Below the pieces are notes generated by a model. It had not been told where the DNA came from and ran no database searches. It saw only the letters and a program-made list of their open reading frames with translations. A program made the translations under genes and the position numbers. From Riptortus pedestris (taxonomy: Eukaryota; Arthropoda; Insecta; Hemiptera; Alydidae), in the NCBI GenBank assembly GCA_019009955.1, contig CM032233.1:14397001-14461000 (forward strand): 64,000 nucleotides of DNA, given 5' to 3'. Within the stretch, counting starts at the first letter, position 1. Every line of letters starts with the position of its first letter. Positions 1 to 10,240 of the stretch are shown here, in pieces.

Positions 1-206
1 AATTTCCACCTCTCTAACCCCCAATGTCCGATTTCAGCAATTTGCAGATATAATCTTTTATGTCTTTACATGAAACAGTCAATATCTAGTATCGTATTGA
101 AGAGAAAATAATGATGTAGTACAGAATATAAAATCTTAATTAATGACACACAGATATATATATATATATATATATATAAAATTGTCTTGGTAGATTTTGT
201 TGATAT

Positions 207-337
207 TTTATTATTATTATTATTATTTATTAACGTCCACTTTTTGCAACTCAGGCTAATTGGGACGGGTTATCTACAGGTTACCACCCTTTTCTAGCCA
301 GGGTGGGATTTTAGGATGTTATTTAATGAATTTCAAT
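207..337 (-). repeat. SINE family A, 3' part
   Basis: On the minus strand this matches the body and TAA-rich tail of the tRNA-derived SINE at 22497-22712: the CCCACCCTGGCTAGAAAAGGG block, the AACCCGTCCCAATTAGCC block, then AGTGGACGTTAATAAATAATAA. The tRNA-like head is missing. Confidence 0.75.
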
Positions 338-512
338 TTTAAAATTGATATTTTATTTTGAAAAAGTGCCCCATGAGAATTACCTCAATATCATATTTCC
401 CGTCAGAAAAACCTGATGAAAAAGGTATAACAAGGAATCATAATGAAGAATATAGATCTTGCTGACGAATATGTACTTGTGTTTCGGCAAGCTTACTTGT
501 TCATCTATAATA

Positions 513-1099
513 CTGTTGCGAAAACTACGTACATGTAAAATTAAACAGAGTTAATCAGATATTTTAAAAAGTATGAAGTAGATGAAAGGAGCCGACCGAT
601 GGTCTAGTCCGTTCTCGGCAATATCCGTCCGGGATCTAGACCTGTTTCGCCATTCATCTTTGATATTTCCCGCCAAGCTATAAAAGGAACCCAGCCCACC
701 TCGAGTTAGTTAGTTTGTTTTCAGCTCTTCAAGTGGTTCAGTGCAGCTTTAGTGAACAGTGCGTTTTAATTGCATTGCGTTAAAGTGTTTTATGTAATGT
801 ACAGTGTAGTGCCGTGTAAAAGTAAAGGGACAGTGCAGTACCGTTATCTTTGAGATCAGTGCAGTGCCGGTTTTTTTGTGAACTTCAGTGATTGTGAGTG
901 AGTTATTGGACTGTGGAATAAGGAGAACAGTGAAGCTAACTGTGAGTAGAAGTTATGAATAATTAACCAAGTGTGTAGTGAATTGTTAAATAAATTGTGC
1001 AGTGATTAAAAACTCTAAAGCTTGTGTGTTTAATTTTGCAATCCAAAAGAACTCTAATAAACAACGTTTATTACTGATTTTCTAATAAACGTAACAATA
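513..1099 (+). mobile_element. Probable solo LTR of an LTR retrotransposon
   Basis: The segment begins TGTTGCG and ends CGTAACA, so it has TG...CA ends that are near-perfect short inverted repeats. The flanks ATAC and ATAT could be a decayed 4-bp target duplication. Inside is a promoter-like block: TATAAAAG at 679-686, followed about 25 bp later by an initiator-like AGTTAGTT and many GTGCAGTG-type repeats. A poly(A) signal AATAAA lies at 989-994. No gag or pol ORF lies next to it, so a solo LTR left by recombination is the simplest reading. The exact left edge is uncertain. Confidence 0.55.
679..715 (+). promoter_or_regulatory. TATA box and initiator-like region inside the solo LTR
   Basis: TATAAAAGG at 679-687 is followed by CTCGAGTTAGTTAG near 700-713, where an initiator would be expected. 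The arrangement suits an LTR promoter. It is not linked to any host exon seen here. Confidence 0.45.
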
Positions 1100-1621
1100 T
1101 ATTCGCAGGCTGCTTCATGAATCAGTAACATCCAGACTAGATTGGCGAAACACAAGTTCAAATCAAATCCAGAACAACTAGATTGTTTAAATTCATCCCA
1201 ATTAAAGCGGGAACACTATGGTCGGTGCCCGACTTGACTCTTCTTTATGTAGTCCAATTAGTCTAATAGTTGCAGGATAAGTACCGTCGAGTGTTCAAAG
1301 CTTCATTACCTTAGCCACTGCTGCCAAAAACAGCTACCCAATGTATTACCTAACAATTGAAAACACAAATCGGTAGAAGTGACGCATTTTAAATTCGTTA
1401 TTTAGTACTAATATTCCGAGATAATTTAAAGAAATAGAAATAAAAAAATAGTTTTCGTTGTAGAGGATGGTTGGGTATCGTCTATAAATTCTCAAATCTT
1501 CAAACAGAGTTTATTTCTTTTTTCTGCTGACAGTTTCGAGAACCATTGATTTCCTTCTCCAGAGTTAACAATGAACAAAAAGTTTAAGAAATTTTTGAAA
1601 AATAGTGAAACAGAATTTTTT
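1100..1621. other. Unassigned AT-rich stretch
   Basis: No open frame with coding character, splice-bounded exon or recognised repeat was seen between the solo LTR and the first HINE-like copy. Confidence 0.5.
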
Positions 1622-1738
1622 AGCAGATTTCCCTTAAGGGAAATCAGCTATTGAGGTCGTACTCATGACGCGCTACAATTTTTCTTCAAATGTCCATCGA
1701 TCCTACCCAGGAGATGACGAAAATGGGGTCCGTTCAAA

Positions 1739-1803
<65 letters not shown>

Positions 1804-2241
1804 CTGTTAACGCTCTAGCGGTCGCAATTTTTGTTTGATCATTACCAAACTCGATATTTAAACGTTTTATGCAAAAAGACAGATGAAGTTTGTTAATGTC
1901 TGAAATCGGACTAGTGGGAGAGGGGGTTTAGAGGGGGGAATTTCGAAAATTTAAAATATCTCCGTTACCATACGTCGGATCAAAAACTTGTATAGAACCA
2001 ATCTTATTGCAAATTAAATTTACTATAAATATTGTTCTATACATGTATTCTCTATCTTGAATATTAACCGAGATATTTGCATTTTTATTAAATTTGGGCC
2101 GGATAACGGATGACTGTTTTCCGCCAAAAGCAAGTTCGGCCCTTTGCCACAACTGTTCGGCTCTCGTATGGAGATTTCTCTATTGTAAAACTTCACGTGG
2201 GAAATCTGCTTAGTTTACGCAGCCCCTGCGTGACGGACTTT
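1622..2241 (+). mobile_element. HINE-like element, full-length short subtype
   Basis: This is a good reference copy. It starts AGCAGATTTCCC inside the palindrome GATTTCCCTTAAGGGAAATC and continues through GAGGTCGTACTCATGACGCG. It has a (TA)n tract at about 1741-1799, then GTCTGTTAACGCTCTAGCGG, a TATCTCCGTTA/TTAACCGAGATATTT inverted pair, and a CCGCCAAAAGC...GGCTCTCGT module. It ends GGGAAATCTGCTTAGTTT, then the stem-loop ACGCAG-CCC-CTGCGT, then GACGGACTT. No coding capacity. Structure and T-rich flanks resemble Helentron-associated interspersed elements (DINE-1/HINE type). That class assignment is inference. Confidence 0.8.
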
Positions 2242-3160
2242 ATCAAACAATGGTCATAAATATAAAAAAAATTTTTAAATGTAACATGTGACAATGACAA
2301 AAAGTCACTGAACTTGATCTTGGTGTGAAATCTCTGGAAAAGTGTTATTTAAATAGAGGCCCGCGGAACTTGATTTGATATGTCAAGACAGAGCCTAATG
2401 ACTATTATCGTTTTAAACCAGATTGCGCTGGAATCTCAGTACTCGGTTTGGTCATTAAGTTCGCATAAAGGTCGTGCCGGATCTGAAAAAATAAATTTAA
2501 ATTCCAAATATTGTTAAAGATATTGTAATAACCACTATGACGGAGAAGTAGGACAATAAGTTGAACATTGCGTCGGATACATGACTGTTCAGATTAAAAG
2601 ACCAGAAATTTCAGAACATAAAACCAGTAGCCATTAAATACGCATTTGTTCCAGAAGTGTTGTTAATGTCTCATCGTTTAGACTTTATTTCCAGCTCTTA
2701 CTGCTTCCTTCATTTTCATTATTTCCTTCATCATATTATTTCATAATTTAGACCTCAGTAAATAAAAATGGAACAGTACAGTCGTGAAAAAGTCCTAAAA
2801 AAGAGGCTGTAACTTTAAAGCAAAGAGCCGAACGTGGGAACCAAACATTTTTATTTCCTATATAAACTCGGGGATCAGAGTTAAAGCGTTGACCTTAATC
2901 ACACATATACTAACTGCCTGCTCACAAGTAAAAACGTACCCATGGCCCACAAATGTATGCGAATTACTAGCCGACAGTAGCCAATTTATAGATAATGTTT
3001 TAAGTATTTAAGAAATAATGGATTATTTGATGAAATATAAAAACTATTATTTACCATTATGAAAGTTATATATAGCAAGCACTGAACGTGGAATATAAGT
3101 TTTGCCTTCTTCCATTTTAACTATTTATAGTTTTTCTTTTAGTTCTTTTCTTGTTTTATT
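2242..3160. other. Unassigned stretch between HINE-like copies
   Basis: AT-rich sequence without a recognisable exon, RNA gene or repeat family. Confidence 0.5.
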
Positions 3161-3514
3161 AGCAGATTTCCCTTAAGGGAAATCAGCTATTGAGGTCGTA
3201 CTCATGACGCGATTTTCGAAAAAAAATTTCAAATGTCCCGGGAGATGACGAAAATTAGGTTCGTTCAAAATTATTTATATATCTATACATATTTGTCTGT
3301 TAACGCTCTAGCGGTCGCAATTTTTGTTTGATCGTTACGAAACTCGATATTTAACCGTTTCATGTGAATGAAAAAAAAAAAAAAAAAAAGATTTCTCATT
3401 ACCCTTTGTATTTACTCACGTGGTGTTGTGTTACCAGTATGCATATTTCTCTATTGTAAAACTTCACGAGGGAAATCTGCTTAGTTTACGCAGCCTCTAC
3501 GTAACGGACTTTTT
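3161..3514 (+). mobile_element. HINE-like element, internally deleted
   Basis: Both ends are present: AGCAGATTTCCC with the palindrome on the left, and GGGAAATCTGCTTAGTTTACGC with a decayed stem-loop on the right. The middle is shortened, and an A-run at about 3370-3389 sits where the central module should be. The microsatellite is reduced to a few TA units. Confidence 0.75.
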
Positions 3515-3516
3515 TT

Positions 3517-3712
3517 ATTTAGTTTTTTTTTCCTGATGTTGTAAATATTCTAACAATTTATATTTAGTTTTGTCCATTCTATTTATTATGTACATTTGTA
3601 AAATTTAGCTGTGTAAAATTTTTAATATGTATTTAATTTTGTAAAATTATATTCTAACATGTTAAAAGGTGAATCGCCATTGTAGCCGCATCTCAAATAA
3701 ATAATAATAATT
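3517..3712 (+). mobile_element. 3' tail of a non-LTR retrotransposon
   Basis: An AT-rich 3'UTR-like sequence ends GGTGAATCGCCATTGTAGCC, then CAAATAAATAATAATAA. A related end with AATAAATAAATAAATC lies at about 40440-40500, also inserted beside or in a HINE-like copy. No coding part is retained, so this is a 5'-truncated insertion. Clade unknown. Confidence 0.5.
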
Positions 3713-3718
3713 AATCAC

Positions 3719-3912
3719 AAATGGTAAACCTATAGTGGCGAGTTCGACTCCCGACTGGGTACTAGGAATTTATTTAGTGACGAACTCTTTAAATAGAATC
3801 CTTAGTCCCGCCGCGGCTAGAAATGGGTGGTAACCTATATATAACCCGTCCCAATTAGCCATAGTAGTAAAGCTTGGACGTTATTAAATAATAATAATAA
3901 CAATAATAATGA
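3719..3912 (+). repeat. SINE family A, truncated copy
   Basis: The copy starts in the tRNA-like head (GGTAAACCTATAGTGGCGAG, then GTTCGACTCCCG as a B box). The body and the GGACGTTATTAAATAATAATAATAA tail follow. The A-box part of the head is missing. Confidence 0.75.
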
Positions 3913-4299
3913 TGACATAAACTCAACAATTTCCCTTCATCGTTTAATAGCAATAAGGAACAAAAATTTGAAAAAACTAAAGATGAGGAAATGCACGCAA
4001 GATGGAGGTTCTGTTGTGCTTGAATATTTGTTTTGGATTACATACTTCTAATTTTAAAAAAATATAAGCTAAATAAGGGCAGTTATTAATATAAAAAATT
4101 TAAATTGGGCAACCATTGTTCTAATAACCAGGCAGAAATGATGACAGTCTTATAGGCCCTGAAGTATGTTGAACGGTTTTTCTATCAAACACATACATTC
4201 TACTACATACAGACAGTTAAATGCTCCTGCACAAACTAGATAAAATAAAAAAACCAAGACGAACATATAGAACAAATACGCAATAATATAAAACAATGA

Positions 4300-5235
4300 A
4301 AAAGTTCGTCACGCAGGGGCTGCGTAAACTAGGCAGATTTCCCACGCGAAGGTTTACAATAGAGAAATAATACATACAGGTAACACTATCGTGAATGCTC
4401 AGTAAATGTACAATACAAGGCTGAATTGTAAACAAACAGGTTATCCAACCTCGTAGCGCTGCATAGATAGATTGGAAAGACAAACAATTAATGAAATATA
4501 TATGAATATAACATATTAATTTGATTAAAAACAATTTACTAAAGCTAGGGGTGTAATTAGTAATGAATCAGAATCAGTTTTTTCTAAATGACTCAAATTT
4601 TAGTAATCCAAAAACAAAAGAAGGGGGGGGGGGGTCAACAGAACCTTTTTACATATATCTCACAAAGTAAAAGTTCAATGAAAACGATATTTGGTATTTA
4701 GGCTTCAATTAATATATTTTATTTTATAACAGAGCATTGTTTATGTAATACTAGTAGAAGTGGGGAGTTACTGAAGGCTGAAACTGAAAAATGCAAATAT
4801 CTCGGTTAATATTCAAGATAGAGAATATATGTATATAACATCGTGTATAGTGCATTTAATTTTCAATAAGATTGATTCTATACACTTTTTCGATTCCACT
4901 TATAGTAACGGAGATATTTCGAATTTTCAACCGTTCAAGCCGTTAACGAACTTGATCTTTCTTTTTACATTAAACGACTAAATATCGAGTTTGGTAACGA
5001 TTAAACCAAAATTGCGACCGCTAGAGCGGTAACAGACAAATATATAGATAGATAGATTGATATATATATATATATATATAATATATATACATATATGTGT
5101 GTGTATATACAGTTTTGAACGGATCTCATTTTCGTCATCTCTTGGGTAGGATCGATGGACATTTAAGAAATGTTTCGAAAATCGCTTCATGAGTACGACC
5201 TCAATAGCTGATTTCCCTTAAGGGAAATCTGCTAA
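4300..5235 (-). mobile_element. HINE-like element, long subtype
   Basis: Full-length copy of the long form on the minus strand. On the plus strand it reads AAAGTTCGTCACGCAGGGGC...AAGCAGATTTCCC at the left and GACCTCAATAGCTGATTTCC...GGGAAATCTGCTAAAA at the right. Compared with the short form it carries about 300 extra bases near the 3' end: a GTTTACAATTC/TATCCAACC block, a G-run at about 4623-4634, and AAAAGTTCAATGAAAACGAT. The (TA)n tract is at about 5060-5090, with GT units. Confidence 0.8.
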
Positions 5236-5277
5236 AACAGTTGGAAATAAAGCGTTTTGGTTTATCATCGGTGCCGT

Positions 5278-6144
5278 CATTCACTCTCGCTAACACGAAC
5301 CTCGATAACGCGAAATTCTCGATATCACGAATTATTTTTAATCCCCTTGGAAAAACCTGTCTAACACGAAGAAATTACCATACGTAACACGAACTAATTT
5401 CCCGGTTATATTTTACCTCTATAACACGAAGATAGACAACAATTACCTCTGTAACTCGAAGTTCACTAGATAAGACTAATTTGATTAGCGCATTACCTCT
5501 ATATCACGATTTTCTCAGAATGGATTTGTTTAACACGAAATCCCAGTGATGTACCAGACAGTGTGTTTTCTTCAATTGTTTCAATCGAGAATATGATTGA
5601 CAAACGTGTTACTAACAGTCTTAAACAGAAGAAGATAACGGACTATTTCAACTACTAGTGGGATTGCAGTAATATGGTCGGTACTGTTTACTCTGTTTTA
5701 TACGATATTTATTATATCTACTGTAAGTATTTTTTATTATACTGTACCAAGTTAAATGTTTAATTTTGAAGCTGTAAGGGATACAGCAAAGTTTTTTTTA
5801 TTTTAACCAACATTATGACTGATAGTGTTTTTCAGTTTTAAGCAAAGGAAGATGAAGGGCTTATTAATCAGTGTAATTAATATTATATTTTCTGTTTTTT
5901 ACCGTTTTTTTTTTAATTTATGTATATATACATATTTTAATTCACATATTTTAATATTCGTAAAATATTAAGATTATGTAGATTTGTAGAAGATGTAGGG
6001 AATAAATCACAGTACATTTTTTTACCTCTGTAACCCGAATTTTCATTTAGTTCACCTCTATAACTCGAACTATGCCTAAGACCAACTATACATAACACGA
6101 ACAAAAATGGTAGGCCCGTGGAATTTCGTGATAGCGAGAGTCGA

Positions 6145-6147
<3 letters not shown>
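5278..6147 (+). mobile_element. Pogo/Tigger-like DNA transposon remnant
   Basis: Inverted ends: the left reads CACTCTCGCTAACACGAACC, and the right, complemented, reads CAGTCGACTCTCGCTATCAC. A TA follows the right end. Many copies of a TAACACGAA-type motif, often preceded by ACCTCTA, crowd both ends and may be transposase-binding repeats. The interior keeps the C-terminus of a transposase (see next entry). About 0.87 kb, non-autonomous. Such CTCGCTA-ACACGAA ends are typical of pogo/Tigger-type elements. Confidence 0.65.
5587..5658 (+). pseudogene. Pogo/Tigger transposase C-terminal tail with PIP-box-like motif
   Basis: A frame reading ENMIDKRVTNSLKQKKITDY, then FNY and a stop, lies inside the pogo-like element. 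It ends with QKKITDYF, which fits the PCNA-interacting PIP-box pattern Q-x-x-I/L/M-x-x-[FY]-[FY]. Pogo-family transposases are known to carry a C-terminal PCNA-binding motif, so this is probably the transposase end left after internal deletion. The DDE catalytic core is absent. Identification rests on a short stretch plus context. Confidence 0.5.
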
Positions 6148-6188
<41 letters not shown>

Positions 6189-6970
6189 CTGTTACCGCTC
6201 TAGCGGTCCCAATTTTTGTTTGTTTGTTTGACCGTTACCAAACTCGATATTTAGTCGTTTTATGTAAAAAGAAAGATCAAGTTCGTTAATGGCTGAAATT
6301 GGTGTTTAGAAGGGGAGAATTTCTGAAATTCGAAATATCCCCGTTACCATAAGTCGGATCGAAAAAGTGTATAGAGTAAATCTTATTGTAAATTAAATTC
6401 AATATAAATATTTCTATATACATTTATTCTCTATCTTGAATATTAACGGAGATATTTGCATTTTTCGGTTTTCAGCCTTCAGTAAACTCCCACTTCTGCG
6501 AGTGTTACATAAACAATACTCTCTTATATAATAAACCACATTATACGAAGACTAAATACCAAATATTGTTTTCATTGAATTTTTACTATGTGAGATATAT
6601 TCAAACACGTTCTTTTTACCCACCCCCCCCTTCTTTTGTTTGATGTGAGTGATTGAAATACAACTGATTCTGATTCATTACAAATTACATCACTAGCTTT
6701 AGTAAATTGTTTTCAATAAAATTAATATGTTATATTCAGATATATTTCATTAATTGTTAGTCTTTCCGGTCTATCTATGCAGTGATACGAGGCTGGCTTG
6801 CCTGTTTGTTTACAATTCAGTCGCTTTCCGTTGTAGAGATTATTAACTTGTATTGTAAATTTACTGAGCATTCGCGGTAGTTTTACCTGTATGTATATTT
6901 ATCTATTGTAAACCTTCGCGTGGGAAATCTGTTTAGTTTACGCAGCCCCTACGTGATGGACTTTTTTTTT
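6148..6970 (+). mobile_element. HINE-like element, long subtype, 5'-truncated
   Basis: The copy begins in a (TA)n tract directly abutting the pogo-like element. It continues through GTCTGTTACCGCTCTAGCGG, the long-subtype module (GTGAGATATATTCAAACACG, C-run at about 6620, TGTTTACAATTCAG) and the 3' end GGGAAATCTGTTTAGTTTAC with the stem-loop and GATGGACTTTT. The first 120 bases or so of the family are missing. The pogo-like element may have landed in the TA tract. Confidence 0.75.
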
Positions 6971-7143
6971 CTAGGGATTCGCATAGATTTCGCCAAATTT
7001 GTAGCCTTTTTACTATAATTCCACCATTTTGACATTATCCATTGACGAGAAAAAGAGCATATACTTCTACATATAATTACTTATGTATATATGACTGAAT
7101 TAAGCCATTCCTAATTGTATTGATTGTTTGTTGTGGGAGACAG

Positions 7144-7288
7144 AGAGTCGGCTGTGACTTGGTGATTGGCTCAGAGGCAAGAGTTGACATCTGCGGGGTC
7201 TGTGGAGGAGATGGGTCGACATGTACCCAGCCACTCTACCACTGGCTAGTCGAGCCCGCCTCCCTTTGCTCCGTCACATGTGGCAATG
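7144..7288 (+). CDS. ADAMTS-like protein, internal exon (end of cysteine-rich module and start of TSP1)
   Basis: Translated in frame 0 from 7144, the exon gives [20 protein letters not shown], then [14 protein letters not shown] and ...[15 protein letters not shown]...[11 protein letters not shown] is the hallmark end of the ADAMTS/ADAMTSL cysteine-rich module, and CSVTCGNG opens a thrombospondin type 1 repeat. Such proteins are secreted matrix glycoproteins. The donor is AATG|GTAACT, leaving phase 1, and joins the next exon in frame. The acceptor is most likely CAG at 7141-7143, but AG at 7145 or 7147 is possible. In known ADAMTSL and ADAMTS proteins a spacer module separates [11 protein letters not shown] from the next TSP1. 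Here they are directly joined within one exon. Upstream exons lie outside the window. Confidence 0.85.
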
Positions 7289-9293
7289 GTAACTAAACTA
7301 TATTATTATTCCATTTGTAAATTTAACAATGCACATTAATCTGTTATAATATATACAAGGTGTCCACCAAAGAGATCAGTAGGGTTCCATATAGTCTTAT
7401 TTTTATGAATGAAGTGGGGAGAAAATAAGGGAGAAAGGGAGAAAAGCAGACAACGCACGAAAGGAGGGGGATATGTATATACACATATATAAACAAAAAA
7501 AAGTAAATATTGAAAAATTATATATTATATAAAATATAATAAACAATGAAAGTTGTCAACAGACGAAAAAAACACATGCAACATCTACCTAAGTATTGTA
7601 TTAATAAAAAGTGTTGTTGCTGTTGTTTCTGAGACGTGCCTGCAATTGACAGAAAACCTCCTACACAACTGACCCAGTTAGATCTAGCTCCATATACAAA
7701 TTGTGATATATTTAGTTGTTGAAATTAAAATATATAAGATACATTGCTTAATGTATATTGAGAAATTAACATTATGGTAAAATGGGGAATAGCCGAAATG
7801 TTTACTGAAGGGTTAGTGTTTTAGTTAATTTTGCCTAAGGGGATTTAGATTGTAAATTCGTGCTGCAGTTTGTGATTAGTTGAATGGTTACAGGTGAGAA
7901 AGGAGCATTGTTACTTCAACATTCGATGTGTTGAGAGCAGCCGGCATGCTGATGTATTCGATTCTACTTCGTTTGACTTTACTTGGTCGGTTTCCATGCT
8001 GACACCCACTGTTGGCCTGCAGGCCCACTTTAACGCTCTTTAGCCAGTCAATATGGAAGTCTTTGAAACTAGGAAAGGGTTGACTACACTGTACAGTGTC
8101 TATACTATCTCCGAGTGACCTGCTTCGTGCTTGCCTTCGGTTTGGGCCTTGCCCCTACCGAGGATTAAGTGCTGCAATGCGCCTCGCCTCTCCACTAGAT
8201 GGTATGGGCTACTCTATCTGAAGGAGCGGCCAAGGAGTCTTAAAGCCGATTCCGCTGTCGTCTTCCCGTGGAAATGCTTATATAAAAGGAAAAACTAAAA
8301 ATAAGAGCGCTCTAGTTGCGTTTCCCTTGAAAGTCTCATACGACCTAAGCGTTCCAAAGCATCGGCTCAAAAAATATCGTAAAACATAATTTATAGACCT
8401 TTTCATGGTATATTAAAAATATCCCAACAAATTTTTCTTCTATCTGTAATACGTAGGGATAAATTTCAATTTTTAAATAGTCGCTGCCCTCTAAACCCCC
8501 ACTGGTCGAATTCAACCAAAACAGAAAGTGCAAAACTAGTCGTTACAGGAACCCAAGATACGGAATTTAAACATTCTGAGTTAACTCATTTATTATTCAC
8601 AATACATCTTTCGCGTCCTCTATGATGCCTCTTCAGGAAATTTATTATAAAAAAGTCCGACCTGGCCACCAAAACAATGAAATTTAGTCTTACCTATCAG
8701 CTGATTAGTTTTTACATAGAAATATTGTTATAGTCAACAATTCTTTCTCTTTATTAAACTTGGTGCCGTGTATCTCTACTCGATAGAGTATCATACTTTC
8801 CTTGAACTTTTTAAATTCATGTAAATTTTTTAACGCCTTTAGCAGGTTGCGAGTAGAACGAAGTAAATTTTTATGCGCCCCCTCTGCTATCCAAAACATT
8901 AATTAACCAGAAACGAGAGTTTCCTCTTAAATGTTTTTAAAAGTTTATATAATTAAAACACTGAAATTAATTCAACATACACTTATAGTATTTTGAAGAT
9001 AATGTAATAAGAATTGTTAACATAGTTTAATGAAAGCGGAACTGAGGTCTTAAATGAGTGGAAGGATTGTTGGCAAAACTGAGAGACGGGAGAGGGGGAA
9101 GGTAGAATTCCTCTGTGTAAACTCCTCAAATTGTTAATCTTGCACCATAGTGATCTATTAGCTTCTCTTTTACGAATACATTCATGTTCTGCACCGGAGA
9201 CACGAAATATTAAAAATATTGTAGATACACCATATTATACCTCTATAATTGCTAGATTACATTTAATGTTGCTTTTTCTTCTCTTTTTTTTAG
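7289..9293 (+). other. Intron of the ADAMTS-like gene
   Basis: GT at 7289 and TTTTTTTAG at 9293 bound it. It holds a block of more balanced base composition at about 7975-8290 (CTTCGGTTTGGGCCTTGCCC) whose identity I do not recognise, and a hammerhead-like motif on the minus strand at about 8605-8637. The rest is AT-rich, without a supported feature. Confidence 0.75.
8605..8637 (-). ncRNA. Hammerhead-like motif (degenerate)
   Basis: The minus strand reads CCTGAAGAG, then GCATC-ATAGAG-GACGC, then GAAAG. The stem has one A/C mismatch and the last core base differs from the usual GAAAC. It resembles the motifs at 20020, 39139 and 43801. Probably a relic of a retroelement terminal repeat. Confidence 0.3.
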
Positions 9294-9423
9294 GTTATAA
9301 AATGTCACAAGTACTTTGCCGAAACATAGTAACAGGTCATATAGTAGATTCGCAACTCTGCGATGAATCTCAGAAACCAGAAACAAAAATGATTGAGTGT
9401 AACACCCATCCCTGCCCTGCCAA
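9294..9423 (+). CDS. ADAMTS-like protein, internal exon completing TSP1 repeat 1
   Basis: A pyrimidine-rich acceptor (CTTCTCTTTTTTTTAG) precedes the exon. Entered in phase 1 from 7288 it reads G-YKMSQVLCRNIVTGHIVDSQ, then LCDESQKPETK and MIECNTHPCPAK. This supplies the remaining cysteines of the TSP1 begun in the previous exon (C...C...C...C) and the usual EC-NxxPCP ending. It resembles the YQL...C...V.D..C...KP....EC...PCP repeat that follows the spacer in vertebrate ADAMTSL1/3. The donor AA|GTAAGT is perfect and leaves phase 2. Confidence 0.9.
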
Positions 9424-10240
9424 GTAAGTACAAGCGTCTACAATTTTAACTTACTAACGGAATATACATTTTATGCAATAGTTCAAGCTGCTTGCTGTGT
9501 AATATGTGTTTCTTATATGTTCTGCCTGCCGACAAGAGAGTGAAATAATATGTTTTGAAAAGATTTATGATTGATTTTGTTCAAGTTATCAAGTCGTATG
9601 AAAATAAATTCTTCCTGACTCTATGATAAAAATGTTCATAAAAAGCTAAAATGTTAACTCCTTACATTTCTAATTCTAGTAAACTTAACGTTGCAAATAC
9701 CCAACTGTAATGATTGTTTTCTTTAATTAGTTCAAAAAACATTTCCACTCCCAAAATGTTTTATGAAGAACAAATCTCTTAATAGCTACCCTAAAACGAG
9801 GCTTTTGTAATAACTCAATTACTGTACAAACCCCTAAGTCTGTGATTTTATAATTTTTCGAATAATACCGTCTAAAATTTATTTGTTAGAGGCTTGAATG
9901 TGGGGTCTATTCAACTGAAAACGAAATGAAACGGAAAAAAAGTTTTACAAATCAGAGATTTAAGGGTTTGTGAATTAATTGATTTAGCACCTGAAACCTC
10001 TTTATCAGTATAATTATTGATATGTTTTGTTTTGCTTATAATTTCAAGTAGGGGTTCTGTTCTTCATAAAATGGTCGAATCAGAGTCAGAAATAAAAAAT
10101 TATGGTTCCCATTTGAAATGTGAATGTTAAGAGTCAAGAAATCAAATTGCTAGTCAACATATATCAAAATTAGTAGTTGAGGTCGACGGAAGAAAATAGA
10201 GAGATGGTTGTTGGAATCGCATGTCTGCCTAAAATAATAA

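Noticed and set aside
2190..2241. Canonical Helitron 3' end
   Set aside because: A hairpin is present, but the end is GGACTTTT rather than CTRR and the 5' end is not TC. The Helentron/HINE-type layout fits better.
4217..4534. 105-codon minus-strand open frame
   Set aside because: It runs through the long HINE-like copy. Similar frames are broken in the other copies, so it is not conserved coding.
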